DNA from: Rhynchospora pubera
Taxonomy: Eukaryota; Streptophyta; Magnoliopsida; Poales; Cyperaceae
DNA length: 64,000 nt
Direction of reading: 5' to 3'
Assembly: GCA_028095005.1 (NCBI GenBank)
Contig: CM051460.1
Span: forward strand, 156,235,461-156,299,460
The notes beneath the pieces were generated by a model. It saw nothing but the letters and a program-made list of their open reading frames with translations. It was not told the origin of the DNA and ran no database searches. Both the position numbers and the translations under genes were made by a program. The first letter of the stretch is position 1; each line of letters begins with the position of its first letter. Positions 35,936 to 48,279 of this stretch are shown here, piece after piece.

Positions 35936-36019
35936 CGGAAAAAGCAAAATGATACTGTTCATAGGCGCGAATATTAACGAAACATGGTGTCGTACTTTTA
36001 TATAGGTATAATTAGTAGA

Positions 36020-36957
36020 GCCCACTAATTGAAATCAACATCAAGTTAATTGAAAACAATTATGAAATGTGACTTACCGAATTGATTAAATAAATATCTC
36101 GTCTGTATCTCTACCTCCACAATTGTGGCTGTTGGTCCTGAAATAAACCAAGGTCGAAGGGTATTATTTATCAAGTTGAGAACAAAACATATGCAGACCT
36201 ATAGCTAACAACACTAAAGAAAGTAAAACAAACAAATCATGAGTTACCTAAATAAGAAAAGAAAGGAGAAAGATAGAGATGAACCTGGGGAGAGAAGAAA
36301 TAAGAAGAAAATAGGAGCACAATTATTCAGAAATAGAAGAGGCAAATGAAAAAGTGGTTGCTGATCCCTTGCCTCCCTTGTTCTTTTTATCGGAAGGGCA
36401 TCTAGGTAGAGCTAAATGCAGGGTTGGAGCAGATCGCAGAAACCCTTCACCGATCGCTCCATTGCCATGACTTGCTCTCTCACCTATTAGCTGTAGGTAT
36501 GGCTACTCTTTTTTTTCATTTGTTTTGCTGGAGGAGGAAAGTAAGAGAGTTGGAGAAGGTCAGGATTTTTTCTGTCTTCGCCTACGAATCAAGTGGCAGT
36601 GATGGGGAGAGAGGTGATCGGAGAGGGAACGGGTTACGGTTTTGAGAAGGGAGGGTTGAATGGGTGGCCGTGAGTGAGGCAGTGAAGAGGGGGAGGGAAA
36701 CGGCGGAGATGCATAGGAGTGGTGGTGAGGTGAGGCTTCGGTTGAGGCTCGAGTGAAGGTGCAGAGGCTAATGGAGAGGAGAGAGAGATGATTACGGGGC
36801 TGGTGAGTTCTGCTCGAGGGAGAGAAGCAGGGAGAGAGAAGAGGCGGAAGAAACGAAGCAAGGGACCGGCGAACCATCGCTCTTCATTTCGCAAATCCAG
36901 CCGCTCGATCCCAATCAACGGTCCTGATAATTCGCGGAAAATTGAAAAACAATAATG
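36020..36957. other. Degenerate third Helitron-like segment
   Basis: At 36896-36957 a segment like the subterminal part of the Helitron 5' ends is present (GGTCCTGATAATTCGCGGAA). The terminal bases are replaced by a satellite unit. The GC-rich part at 36420-36900 has the same style as the 35.5-kb segment. Overlapping ORFs here show no domain. Confidence 0.4.
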
Positions 36958-38110
36958 CTCATGTTTGACGAAGTGTATGTCTAATTCATCTCATAATGCT
37001 CCAAGGATGAAATACGGCTAATTTCGCCCACTATTTGAGCGAATGAAACAAAACGACCGAATAACAATACGTGTTCAAAATAACAATACGTGGCGTACCA
37101 ATATTTTTCTTTGACTTTAGTACCTCATATTGACTTGAATAATAATGAATAAATCCAAATTATAAAATTTACTAAACGCTTATAAGAACCAAACGAATAA
37201 CGTCAGATTAGAATAAGACATATACATGAACTAAACGGTGCATGGTTGACGTTTTGCGTGTCTGATTCGTCTAATAATGCCAAAAATAAATGATGAACTA
37301 CAAATAATTTCGTCCACCAATAAAGTGAACGCAATAGAAATGATCAGACAATGACACGGGTTCAAAATATCAAAACGTAGCATAGCAATATTTCATTGAA
37401 TTTGGTAGTAGTTCATGTTATCCTGAATGATAATGTAGGTCAACACAACACTCATGATCAAGAATAGGTAAATGTTAAAAATAGAAGTTGATAACTTCAT
37501 TAAAAAAATATTAAAGCACAGAAATGGGATTGAAAAATAAGGGGCACGCTCAAAAAACGATGAACTACGGCTGATTTCGTCTATTAACTAAGGGGCCGTT
37601 TGGATGTTGTAGGAATTTGGAAAATTTGTAATTCTAGGCATAAATTTATTGGGAAGTGTGTAACTTTGTGAAGAGTTTGGATTGTTTATAATAAATTTGG
37701 CCCTAAGCGAATACAACCCAAAACGACCGAGTAACGACACGTGTACAAAAAAGCAATAAGTGGCGTACAAATATTTCATATATAGTTGACAGCATTGACT
37801 TTTGTAGTTCATCTTGTCATAAATGATAATGCAGAAATTCAAATGAAAAGTAGGTCAACGTAACATTCACAATTGAGAAAAAAGACAAAAATTAAGAGAG
37901 AAACGCCAAATTTAAAAAGAACAAATATATGAACGAAACGGTGCATGTTTGACAAAGTGTAAATCCAGTGTTCAACAACACGTAGATGAAAGAATAAGAC
38001 GTGGCCATTGACTTTGTTATTTAAAATTGTCGTATCTAACAATGCAAAATTCAAAGTCAAAAGTGAGCCGATATAACACGCATACTAAGAAGAACTTTGT
38101 TCGTTTACAA
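36958..38110. repeat. Diverged array of the Helitron satellite units
   Basis: Units begin with CATGTTTGAC or CATGGTTGAC at about 36960, 37235 and 37945, with a further unit split by the MITE at 37592. Each carries AACGACACGTG-like and CTGATTTCGTC-like motifs. Confidence 0.65.
37592..37703. mobile_element. Internally deleted Tourist-like MITE, copy 4, with TAA duplication
   Basis: Starts GGGGCCGTTTGGATG and ends AAATTTGGCCC, flanked by TAA at 37589-37591 and 37704-37706. Its insertion splits a satellite unit: the flanking ...TCTATTAAC and GCGAATACAACC rejoin to match the other units. Confidence 0.8.
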
Positions 38111-39326
38111 ACGTTCCAAAAATAAGAGATAACAATCACAGAAAAATATTAAACAAACGGATGCAATGAAAACTATGCATGAATGGACTTTTTGGATAAA
38201 AGATTTGTACAAATAGTTGTTGTTTTTTATAGACGACAATTTGTTCTGAACCCTACAAAAACTACTGTATTTAAAAATCCGAAAAAAAATACTTACAAAT
38301 TTCAAAAAAATGAAAAAATTAGTCAGCAAGGAGATTTCAATATGGAGATCATATTTGACTGTTTGAATCGGTCATTTGAACTTTAAATATTGAAATCTGA
38401 CGGGATTTAACCGAAATTCCGGTCAAAGCGCTTTGATCGAAAGCTTTCTCAATATAATATTTCCTTGATATTATTGATCTAATATATTATGTTATATATA
38501 AATACTTATTATATGTTATAATTTTAGTTAAAAAAATATAATTGGCTACTATTAGCACATCCATGTGCATTTTTATAGCATATTTCACATACAAATTAAA
38601 CTATTGGATTAACTAATACGAATTTTCGTTAAAATTTTTATGCACATATAAAAATTAGGTAGATAGATTATGGTCGGGTAGAGTTTTGTGTACAGTAATG
38701 GCATATATTATTTATACGTGCTTTTAAAAAAATGTTATCAATGTGAACGACAAAACATTATTTAGTTTTTTTTTAATTTTGATGCGGTATATATTAAACG
38801 GTTAGTGTCGCGCATGTGGGACGTGTGTAGAAAATTGAATTATTGAGTACTGTTTTGTCTTGCATACGTGTCGTTTTCTATAATTAGAACGTTATGCTTT
38901 AATGGTCAAACTTGATAAATTTAGAATTTTGTTTTGTATGTTAATGGTCTGTTTTTTTGTCCGTAGTAGTTATTGGGAAAGTGTAGATTATAGGTCAAAC
39001 TTCTGTTCATTAAAGTGTTGTTTACACTGCCTTCTTTACTATTGAAAAGAATTTTAATTTAACTTGTAAACAATAGAGTGGTGAGTTTTATTCTGAATTA
39101 AATAGATACATCTGGTAACAGGCATGCATTATGAAATATGTGAGGGTTTTCTTTTTTGTGTTCGTTTTTTTTTCTTTGTTTTAATACTTCAATTTTTTGT
39201 TGTTAATACTTGAGATTGCTATTCAAGTAGACGTAGTTAATTTTTTTTATAAGTTTTGTTTTTAAATATTTAAATACGAAACGCTGTACATTTTTTTATA
39301 TGTAAATGTGGTTAGTTGAATTTAAG
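38111..39326. other. AT-rich stretch, no gene recognised
   Basis: Only short ORFs without motifs on both strands. It lies between the satellite array and the AT-rich element at 39.3 kb. Confidence 0.4.
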
Positions 39327-40437
39327 TGTGCGTTTGGCAAGATGTAGGTTAGCACTAATCAATATTAGTGGAACTAACCAACCAACTTCAAATTGCTAAA
39401 TGAATTATGGTTAATTAAGGTTAGCATTAATTTTGCACTAACCGACTACCTCTCTTAAGAAGTGAGCTAGCAATTTTATCCACAAAGTATTAGCGCAAAT
39501 CTAGTATTAATAATAGTAATTGATGATCAATAATAGATAACAAATATTGATTATTAATATTCAATAATAAATAATTAATTAACACAAAATAATAGTATTG
39601 ATAACATTTAATAAATAATAATAATTATTAATAATTAATAATAGTTATAAGTAATAGTAATTATTAGTAATTAATAATTAGTATCATTTAGTAAGTAATG
39701 CTAATTATTGAATAATTATAACGGATAATTAACGCCATTTAATAAAGTAATAATAAATAATATTTTTAATAATTGTAAGTAACAATGTATATTGAGGAAT
39801 AATTATTACTTACAAGTACTAATTAGAGAAAAAAAATTATAATGATGATACTAATAGTAACCACCAATTAGTACTATAAAGTAATAAAATAAAATAATAA
39901 TTAATTGTAATTGATATAATTATTAGCAAGCTAAAATTAGTAATATGAAATAACTAAAAGGAACTAAAATTAATTAACATCTAAATGTAAAAATTAGTAA
40001 TTAGTAGGAATTATGTAAATTTAAATATTTCCTAATATGAAAATAATGTTAATAACAATAATTATTAATTAATTATAGTGAGGATTGTAAATATATATTA
40101 ACTAATAACCAATAACGATATTCAACAAAATTTACTTTAATAATGATAATAATAATAATCAATATTGGTTTAATTCTATAAATTTATATTTATTAATTAA
40201 TATTATTTTTAAAATTAAATTAATAGTCAATTATTAGTTATTAATAAATAAATCATTAATAATTGCTAACTTTCAAACACTAATTTCAGTATATCGCGTT
40301 AAATAATGTTCAATATCCTTAAATTAGCACTGACTTTATCAAATCACTTGCTTCACCATTTTACTCTTTTAATTTTTAAAAATACTAACCTTACACCATT
40401 GACCGTACAAACTCATACTTTGCCAAAATGCATCCAA
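39327..40437. mobile_element. AT-rich element with TTTGGCAAGATG-type inverted ends
   Basis: The left end GTGCGTTTGGCAAGATG and right end ACTTTGCCAAAATGCATCC are imperfect inverted repeats. Between them is about 1 kb of very AT-rich, TAATAATTA-dominated sequence with many internal inverted motifs. No TSD was identified, so the class is open. Confidence 0.45.
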
Positions 40438-40724
40438 AGTTTTTTTTTAGGGTAAACATAAATGTTTGGTTGGTCAAATTGATAGTACGACAACATTTTT
40501 GTGAGTTGAGTTTTGGCATTGAGTTCGGATGTTGATATGGCTTAGGATAGTTGCTTTAGTGTTTGTAGGCTTGTTGGGTTTAATTATGTTTATATTGATT
40601 GTGCGTAGTAAGGTATCTATAGTTGCTTTAATTTTATGTGCCTTTTTTTATTTATACTTTTATTATTAGTTTATTTAATTTTGTTGCAGAATGTCAACGC
40701 ATTTCGTTAGTGTATCCATAGCAA

Positions 40725-41101
40725 TTAGCGGCATTATTTGTTTTTTAGTAGTTGTTTGAAGCGAGTGGTTGGGGGAATATCTATGTTACGTTGACTAATA
40801 AATTGGTAGTAAATTATTGTGACTTACGAAATTGTGTATTGGGATGTTGCAAGAGGTGGATTTTGGATTTAACTGTTCAAATTGTTGTTTATAATTTAAG
40901 TGAACAAAGTCAATTACTTACCGCCATTATTTGTACTTTAGTAATTGTTTGAAGTACGTAATCAAGGTTCGAATATTTATGTTACATTGAGTAAATAAGT
41001 TGATAGTAAACTATTGAAATTCGTGAAGTGTTGTCACGGGGTATAAGAATATATGGATTTTAGATTCAATTGTTAAATTTGTTGTCTATAATTGAACGAA
41101 T
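40725..41101. repeat. Two-copy tandem repeat, period about 193 bp
   Basis: A unit from CGGCATTATTTG (40729) to the A-rich end recurs from CGCCATTATTTG (40922). Shared parts include AGTAAATTATTG / AGTAAACTATTG and GTTGTTTATAATT / GTTGTCTATAATT. The second copy ends at the Helitron 2 3' terminus. Confidence 0.75.
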
Positions 41102-41176
41102 ATAGATTGTACGAGCGTCGCGGCGAAGGAGGAAGTTCTGCGTAGATTTTTACAGTATTTTTCGTTTTTTTTTTAA

Positions 41177-41290
41177 CTTACAACTTCCAATACTATATAG
41201 AATGATATACCACTGTTTCGCAACCCTGCACATCATGATCGGGTTCAAAGTCGTGTCATTAAGGTCCTTAACTGCCACATTAGGCTCCAT
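41177..41290 (-). pseudogene. RPA/DUF223-like OB-fold fragment of Helitron 2
   Basis: Starting at 41290 the minus strand encodes MEPNVAVKDLND, then LNPIMMCRVAKQWYIILYS. It is clearly homologous to the start of the Helitron 1 fragment (MEPNVTVENLNN, INPIVMCKVVKQWDIILYN). The downstream exon is not evident. Confidence 0.6.
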
Positions 41291-44200
41291 AACTGATATA
41301 TTGTACTAACTCAACGCAACGCAGAAATACTGAGGTTTACTAAATGTTCATGTGTGCGTGCACAACTTTATATTTATAATTTTCTTGATAGCTACTGTCA
41401 AGATCTCGAAAAAAAACTTTATATTTATAAAACAATGAAACACAATTACGTGCAGCTATAAAAATGAAGTACAAAACGCCAAACTAAATAAAAATCTATG
41501 TAGAGCAAGCTATGCACGCCTAAAAAATTGCCGATCTAACTCTTTTAACCACAACAAAAGAAGACAAAATATGGCTGATATCGTTGACTAACCAAACAAA
41601 TGCAATGAAATCCATAGTCTAGTAACACGTGGATGGTGGAGGAGAACGTGGCAAGCCACCGTTTTGTATATAGTTTACTTGATTGACTTTGCTATTTCAA
41701 ATACTCGAAACCAACAACGTAAAAGTACAAACCAAGAATAAGAGGGAATTTTTGTTTTTTATATAAACTATAAAACAATGAAGAGGACCGTAGGAAAAAA
41801 AAATCAAGAAAATGAATATAATTGAATTCTGCATGAGTCAACCTTTGCAGATAAATACATGTGTATGCTAACATATCAGACACCACATAACGTCTAGAAG
41901 ACAAAATAGGGAAAAAACATAAGGAATAACTAATATTTTTTTAGTCTAGCGTACATTACTTATACACAAATTTATAGTCAACGACCAAAAGAAATGTCAA
42001 CGGACAAGTTGATAATCATGCAGTAACCAACAATATTTTTTCGTCGTATATATTTGTTTTCGGCGTATAATATTTTGTGCAAACATACTACTCCACTATC
42101 GAAGGAACAATAGGAATTGTAAATTGAATGAAACAGCAGTTAAATGTAGTACAATGTTTCAGAAATTAAATTCAAAATAATTGAAAAAAAGAAGTGCCGC
42201 TTCTTGTTACCGAGAAGTCGCTAGTATACCAAGAAGTGCCGTTGTTTGCAGCAACAGCCACATGTGCTATACCGGCGCCACTGGTCAAAGAAGATACAAA
42301 ACGACATAACCGCTTTAGCGGCATATCACTAAACTTGAGTAAAAATAATACGGTGTGAACACACAACATACTGCCAATAAAGCATAAAACAAACAGTGTA
42401 ATTTAATTGTACCAGCACGTTCCTACATGTGTAGAGCAAATGATATTAACCATGGATGTGCACACAAAGGCCTTGACCAACATGTTTTTCTCGTGCAATT
42501 TCCCTTAAGTAGTAACATGTTGCTTAAATATGCACCAAATTTAATAATGTTGCTTAAATATGCACCAAATTTAATAAAACAAATTAGCAGGTATGCCCCT
42601 ATCTGCCTGAACCCAGACTAATGAGACACCCTTTCCCGGCACTTCTCTAATTTATCTATCGTAAATAAATTGCATCTAAAACACACATATATTCTAAATC
42701 AACATTCCAAACTCCGACTGTAAGCAGTAAAATAATTTGTTTTCACCTAATTTTCTTGTACTCTATCTGATCTCTACACTAATCAATGTTACCAGTCTAA
42801 AAAAACTAAGATCGTGACCTTTTAAAGGTATCAATTCATTTTTTTAAAGGAAAGAAAAATAATTCAACATATAAAAAAAGAAATGAGAAGAATATATATG
42901 CATCATTATTACCATTTGAAGACCAACATTCATCAATAGGTCCACAAAGTAAAATTGTAATGTAGAGATTCTGTAATTTTTCAAATAAAATATATGATAT
43001 TAGCCTAAGAACATCTTCTAAAAAGTTTTGTAAGCAGACTATGATTAATTTGAATGTAATTGCACCTTAAGTTTTGCCTTTGTCAAAATCATATCTTACT
43101 TTTTATTATCATAAGCTTCCATTACATATCCTCTATTAAAAGCTTATGACAAAAAAACCTATAAATAACTGATACCAAATAGTAGAAAATTTGCATACCT
43201 TGTTAGCAGATATCTCAATTGAGGTAGAAATTTTGCCCTTTATATATAGTGACCTGACATTGTTAATTAGTTGTTAAAGCCTCTGTAATATATCCCAACT
43301 AAACAATTAAGGTTTGCCTCCACTAAATGTGAATGCAATAAAAAAGCGAATCCAATTTTCTCTTTATACCAGTGGTAAATTGAGCTAACCAATATTCATT
43401 TATTCATAATGGCACTCTTGTTGGTATTTTTTCAGTGGCCTTGTAAAGTAATGAAAACAAAATAAGACCATGTACCAATGGAATAATTTTCAGACATTGA
43501 TGATCATTGATGCTCAAGTTGAGCAAAATAAAGGAAGAGACATAAGAGATAACACTTAAAATAAAATAGAGAACTTAACAATAAAATTAATTCCTGATTC
43601 CATATAGTCTTCTAGCTTTCCACCTTGATCAAGCATATTAACTATCACATTGAAGTATAATTGTCTTAATTTTAAATTTTAAAAATTGGAAATCACATAT
43701 GCACACAGTAACACATATACATATAAGATTACATTCCTATCTTTTGCAATACTTTAGTTGAAAAATGGCCTAAGGTACTTCATGTAGTAGTAGCTTTATA
43801 CCTCATTCCCATTCATTTATAATTCACTCAATTTTTTGGTTTGGAGGTTCACTTCCAATATTTGCAGACAATTTTATGTATATACTTATTTAATCCTAAA
43901 TCATTATTCCCTTAGCCAACAATTACAATGTTATTTTTAACAAATTAACCTTACATATAATGAAGCCTACATAATGCTTGAGTTGAATCAATTTCTGGTT
44001 TACAATTTTGTCCTTCGCATACCCAGTATGCGTTTCATGTGCAAGAACACCTCACCTATGCCTGCTGATCATGCAAACAACTCTTCACACCTTTGCCAGG
44101 TTGTCTTTACATATTGGGGCTGCTAGTTAATATTGCATTTAATCCAATAAGGACGTGTAAGATGAAGTAAGAATGTCTTTTATAGTTGTTTTGCATATGA

Positions 44201-44614
44201 TTGAGTAAAATGTTTTCTAAACTAATAAGATGGACTTAGCGAATATGTGTTTCTATTTTTTAGTATGATGACGATTTATTTCTGCCCAGTCAATACTCTA
44301 ATCAGGGACAAATTTTTTATAAAAGAATTAAAAAAAATCAAGGACAGTTAAATAATTATTCTGTAAATTATACAACATTACAATTTAGTTTTTCTAATAT
44401 TATCTTAATAAACAAAAATCAAGTTCGCATTTAAGAATCTTATATTTTATACCTCTGCGGTCCTTTGTTCTCGAAGGAAGACAGTTTGCTAAATTCTAAA
44501 TCCAAAAAGGATGAAATACTTTGTAAAGAGTCTGATATTTTAAATAGATTTAAAAAAAAAGAATAGCTTTGTTCTTACCGATCAAGAAATCCAACATTTA
44601 AATCCTGAAATTTT
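41291..44614. other. Helitron 2 interior, mostly unrecognised
   Basis: Contains one satellite unit (about 41500-41700) and a 30-bp direct duplication at about 42519-42577 (ATGTTGCTTAAATATGCACC twice). The rest is AT-rich sequence without recognisable coding. Confidence 0.4.
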
Positions 44615-45744
44615 TTTTTTTTTTTGGATTTGCCATACTTTCCAGCTTTCGTTTTTTCTTGTTTGCATTCTACAACATAAATAAATCACTTCGAGTTAGA
44701 GATATAATAAGTACACACTCACAGTTTACACACATAAAAATAAAATCCACCTTTGCAACCATATTGATGAAATCCTATTTTTGATTGTGGAGCTTCTTGA
44801 CCTATCTTGCTTCTTCATACCTGCACAACATTAATGTAATACTAAATTAGTCATTATCATGAATTAAATGCCTAGACTTGTATCTGTAATAGACAGATAA
44901 ATCTTACTTGGCATCCAGCACATCATCCATAAATTCCAGCTCCTCAGATTGAATAGTGACGTTAACTTTGTCTGTATTTTGACCCTGCAAAAGACAAACA
45001 TGTCACACAACCATTAGATAAACAGCGCTAGACCTAAAAATGAGGATGAAATCCTGAAAAAAAGATGGAAAAAGATTAAGCACAGAATCCCTACCCTTTT
45101 AGATGCTGACTTGCCTCGCGCGCCCAGAACATTGGTTACAGAAAAAGAAAAATATGAAAAATATGCAAATGGAGGAGAAGAAAATGACAACCAGTGAAAG
45201 GGAGACCTACATATGTGTTGTCCCGAGTAAGGCGCATGGAGCAATTCTCTCTTCTTTCTCATCAAGAATTAAAAAAAAAACACAGCGACACTCAATTAAA
45301 TAAGGAACCAAACATGACAGACACAAAAGAAAAAGAACAAAAATAAAAGGAAGGACAATTACCTGGTATAGTGGCTTGTTAGTAGGCTATTTCCTCTGTT
45401 GCTTCCTTAGGTCGATAAATTTGGAGTTTCAACTCCAGTGGGAGTGCTAGAAAGGAAGTCAACATATTGAATGCCATCAGCCATGGCCGCCTCATCCAAC
45501 GTCTTCTTCTTACTCCTCTTCCTCCTCCTCTTCTTCCTCTTGCTCCTCTAGGTCTCCCAGTACTTGTTTCGATCCACTGGCAAAGATTTTTATTGTAATG
45601 TTCATCACACATACATTAGCATACATTTTGCAAGCTTTCATAGTGTTATAGGACCAAAATACTATATATATTTTAAGTCAACATATAGTTTGGTTGTTCC
45701 TGCTGCTGAGCCCCAAAAACATCTCCATTGAGAGGGCGGCCAAA
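44615..45744 (-). pseudogene. Captured, decayed fragment of splicing factor SF3B2 (SAP145)
   Basis: Successive minus-strand exon-like blocks follow the C-terminal half of plant SF3B2, a U2 snRNP SF3b subunit. In order: FGRPLNGDVFGAQQQEQPNY (to about 45690); VDRNKYW then GDLEEQEEEEEE after a one-base shift (about 45510-45580); DGIQYVDFLSSTPTGVETPN (about 45420-45485); DLRKQQRK-stop-PTNKPLYQ (about 45363-45418); LDEKEERIAPCALLGTTHM-stop (about 45200-45260); GQNTDKVNVTIQSEELEFMD then DVLDAK (about 44918-44985); YEEAR-stop-VKKLHNQK (about 44770-44820); and a Lys-rich end (about 44620-44672). Introns are retained between blocks. At least three in-frame stops and two or more frameshifts make it non-functional. 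The identification rests on recognised motifs, not on an alignment. Confidence 0.85.
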
Positions 45745-47100
45745 CTAACACGGGAAACAAAAATAATCAGCATTAAACCTCTTTAAGTTGCTTTTTATAA
45801 ATCCATTTAGTAATTTGAGACTAAGAAAAACAAACCTCATCCTAAGGATTACAAGGTCTACGTCATAATAATTTTGTGCACATGTTAGCCATTTTGCAAA
45901 TCAATTTACAAAAAGATAAGCATTCTCCTTCCCAATTGCATTGGATAATACCATCAATAACAGATAAAGCAGAGGTATAGGTATCAGCATCTTCTATAGC
46001 ATTTAACATGTCCTATACAGGCTTTGGCAGCCCTAATTTTACACTTTTATTCAGCTTAAAAAGAATTCCAAGTTTACTGCACTCTAATTTCTGAATTTAT
46101 ACATACCAAAAGAAAATATAACACATGAGCAATCTATTAAATGTCTTGTGTTTAAGAGAGTTCATGTATCAGTATTTTAACTTATTCAAACAACCAAATT
46201 GATCCATCTACTTATATTTAAACTGTCTATCGAGCAACCATGTCGAGCAACCCCTAAGCTCTCTACATAAACCATCAATTTCTTGTAAAGTTCAAGAGCT
46301 AGCTCCAAAAAACAAATTAAAAAAAATAGTGATTATCAGGAATTTCACTACCTTCAAATTAAGAACATGGGATGGACCGTCCGGTTCTGGAGGCGAAGGC
46401 TGAGAGACGCAAATTCTCAAGCGGAACTTTGCGGAAGGAGAGGCGGAGGCACCACCTACGAAGGGGTCTGAGGCGAGAGGGACTAACGAACTGCGAGGCG
46501 ATAGTCTGAACCTCGATTACGCTTATGAGACAAGGTGTGCATCATTTTATTACCCCTCTTTGTAAGGAGCAACAAAAATCAATCTCAGAAAAAAGCGACG
46601 TCGATCCAAAACCAAGGTCGGAGGTGGTATAGATCTGAGGTCGAAGCGACGGTAGAACTGTTTTTCTCCACCTTGGTACTCTTGCCCTCTCTTGCCTCGA
46701 TAAGTTGATACGGTGGCCAAAAATGATATCTATTGAATCGTCGTGGTGAGGAGAGCTAACATCCGTTGGCAACCACCTTGATTGATCGGTGCACAGTCGA
46801 CAAATCGATGAAGAAAATTAGTCCTCACGTCCGAGCTCCGCTCCATGACTAAAAATGGTTTCCTCTCTCTCACACGACCGCTTAGAATGGGGGAGTAAAA
46901 AACAAAGATGATAATGAGGAAAGTATAAGCGGTGTGTGTCTGTGGGAATTATAACAAAAAAATCGAGCAGCATTAAACGTCGTGGACCAAATTATATTGC
47001 ATGCATATGTAGAAAATTTTTTAAGCATCGTTGTACATTTATTACAATGCACCCGCTCCACCGTAAAATATGCACATCACAGAACACTTTTCTGGAAGAA
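45745..47100. other. Helitron 2, 5' part
   Basis: Between the SF3B2 fragment and the conserved 5' end. A GC-rich patch at 46370-46800 has the style of the Helitron 1 GC-rich segment. No domain is recognised. Confidence 0.4.
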
Positions 47101-47224
47101 AATCGATCCGTCCATCTCAAACCAACGTCCCAGATAATTCCCTGGAAATTGAGAAATGGCACTATTCATAGGCGTGAATTTTGACGAAAACTCCCTACTC
47201 CACATTTATATAGGTATAATATGA

Positions 47225-48279
47225 TAACGAGCTACTGATTGTAGTTGCGTGTGTTTTCTACTGAAGATTCGAAATTATATTTTGACAATTTTAATTTGAA
47301 TTTTAATTTTGAGAAAATATAAGGCTTTTTTATCAAAATGTTTTCTACGACATGATTTTCATTTCATTTCATCTGAATTGATTTTTCAGAATTTCGTTGG
47401 ATATAATTACATGAAAATTCCAACCAAATGACACAAAATCCTTTCACTTTGATCAACAAAATTTTCAGGATTCCGTTGGATGTAATTACATGGAAATTCT
47501 AACCAAATGACATAAAATTTTTCGGATATTTTTTTTTCTAAAATCTCTTTTACCGTCATATCACCTTGCTCTCTGCCTCTATTCTTGTGAAAAATTTTAA
47601 TTTTTTCCGTTGGAGAAAATCCCTTGGTGGAGCTCTTCGTCACCTTAATTTTGTTTTAATTGGTATGATTTTAATTGTTCAATTGGTTAACTTGAACACA
47701 ATTTTGGACTCATTTTTTTTATCCTTGATGTTTGATCTCTCTTAATTGTAGGCTATTTAAGCTTTAATTTCAAATTTGTCTCTTTATCTGCGGGTTTGCA
47801 TGTCCTATTTGCGGGTTTGTGAAGGACATGCAGAGGTATAAAGTGTCTCCCCTCTCTCCTTTCTTTGATTTTTAGTTCTTCTAAAAATGTTGTGCTAAAT
47901 TAGGAATTAGTCTGGTCTTCCATGAGTTAATTGGAATGGTGAGTTTCTTCTACAAAATTAAATTTAATTGGGAATTGATTTTAAAAAATAATGTGTAATC
48001 GTGAATTGGGAACCGGCCTGGTATGAATCTAACCTAGTTTAATTGGCTTGAGATTAATAGGTCTGGTCTAGTCTGGGCTAATTATGCATCATTCACTGTT
48101 AATCAACTCTTGTGCTTTGAAAATCAGTTTTTTATTATAACTAGGAGGGGGCGTTGCGCGACCTATTTTTTTCTCATTTTTTTTGTTAAATTTTATTATT
48201 ATAGTTTTTATTTGTAGTTTAGTTCATTACATCTATTAACCACAGTGCAAGTAGATAAATTTACTAAAAAGAAATAACA
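47225..48279. other. Intergenic; possible isolated Helitron 3' end at 48141
   Basis: CTAG at 48141-48144 is followed on the plus strand by GAGGGGGCGTTGCGCGACC. Read on the minus strand this resembles the GC-rich 3' terminus of Helitrons (...GCGCAACGCC...CTAG|T). No matching 5' end was found. A 55-bp near-repeat occurs around 47385-47525 (ACATGAAAATTCCAACCAAA and ACATGGAAATTCTAACCAAA). Confidence 0.4.

Larger units (their letters stand above)
31541..36019 (-). mobile_element. Non-autonomous Helitron 1
   Basis: On the minus strand the 3' end is a hairpin (GTCGCGGC-GAA-GCCGCGAC, plus-strand 31556-31574) 11 nt before a terminal CTAG (31541-31544), followed by T. This is the classic Helitron terminus. 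The 5' end near 36019 reads TCTACTAATTATACC then TATATAAAAG. It lacks the expected A before TC, so this boundary is approximate. The subterminal motif CGCGCCTATGAACAGT is shared with Helitron 2. Contents from the 3' side: an OB-fold gene fragment, two satellite units, unrecognised sequence, and a duplicated GC-rich segment split by a hAT element. No Rep/helicase ORF is present. Confidence 0.75.
41102..47224 (-). mobile_element. Non-autonomous Helitron 2, carrying SF3B2 exons
   Basis: On the minus strand the 5' end at 47224 is A|TCATATTATACCTATAT, sharing ATTATACCTATATAAA with Helitron 1. The next subterminal block (CACGCCTATGAATAGT, ATTATCTGGGACGTTG) also matches. The 3' end at about 41102 aligns with that of Helitron 1 (plus-strand TAGATTGTACGAGCGTCGC), but CTAG has become CTAT and the hairpin is decayed. 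Inside are an OB-fold start (41290), one satellite unit (about 41500-41700) and a captured host gene fragment (44.6-45.7 kb). It is older and more degraded than Helitron 1. Confidence 0.65.

Noticed and set aside
45379..45612. Gly/Arg-rich 77-aa ORF
   Set aside because: Wrong frame of the acidic tract of the SF3B2 fragment (GDLEEQEEEEEE).
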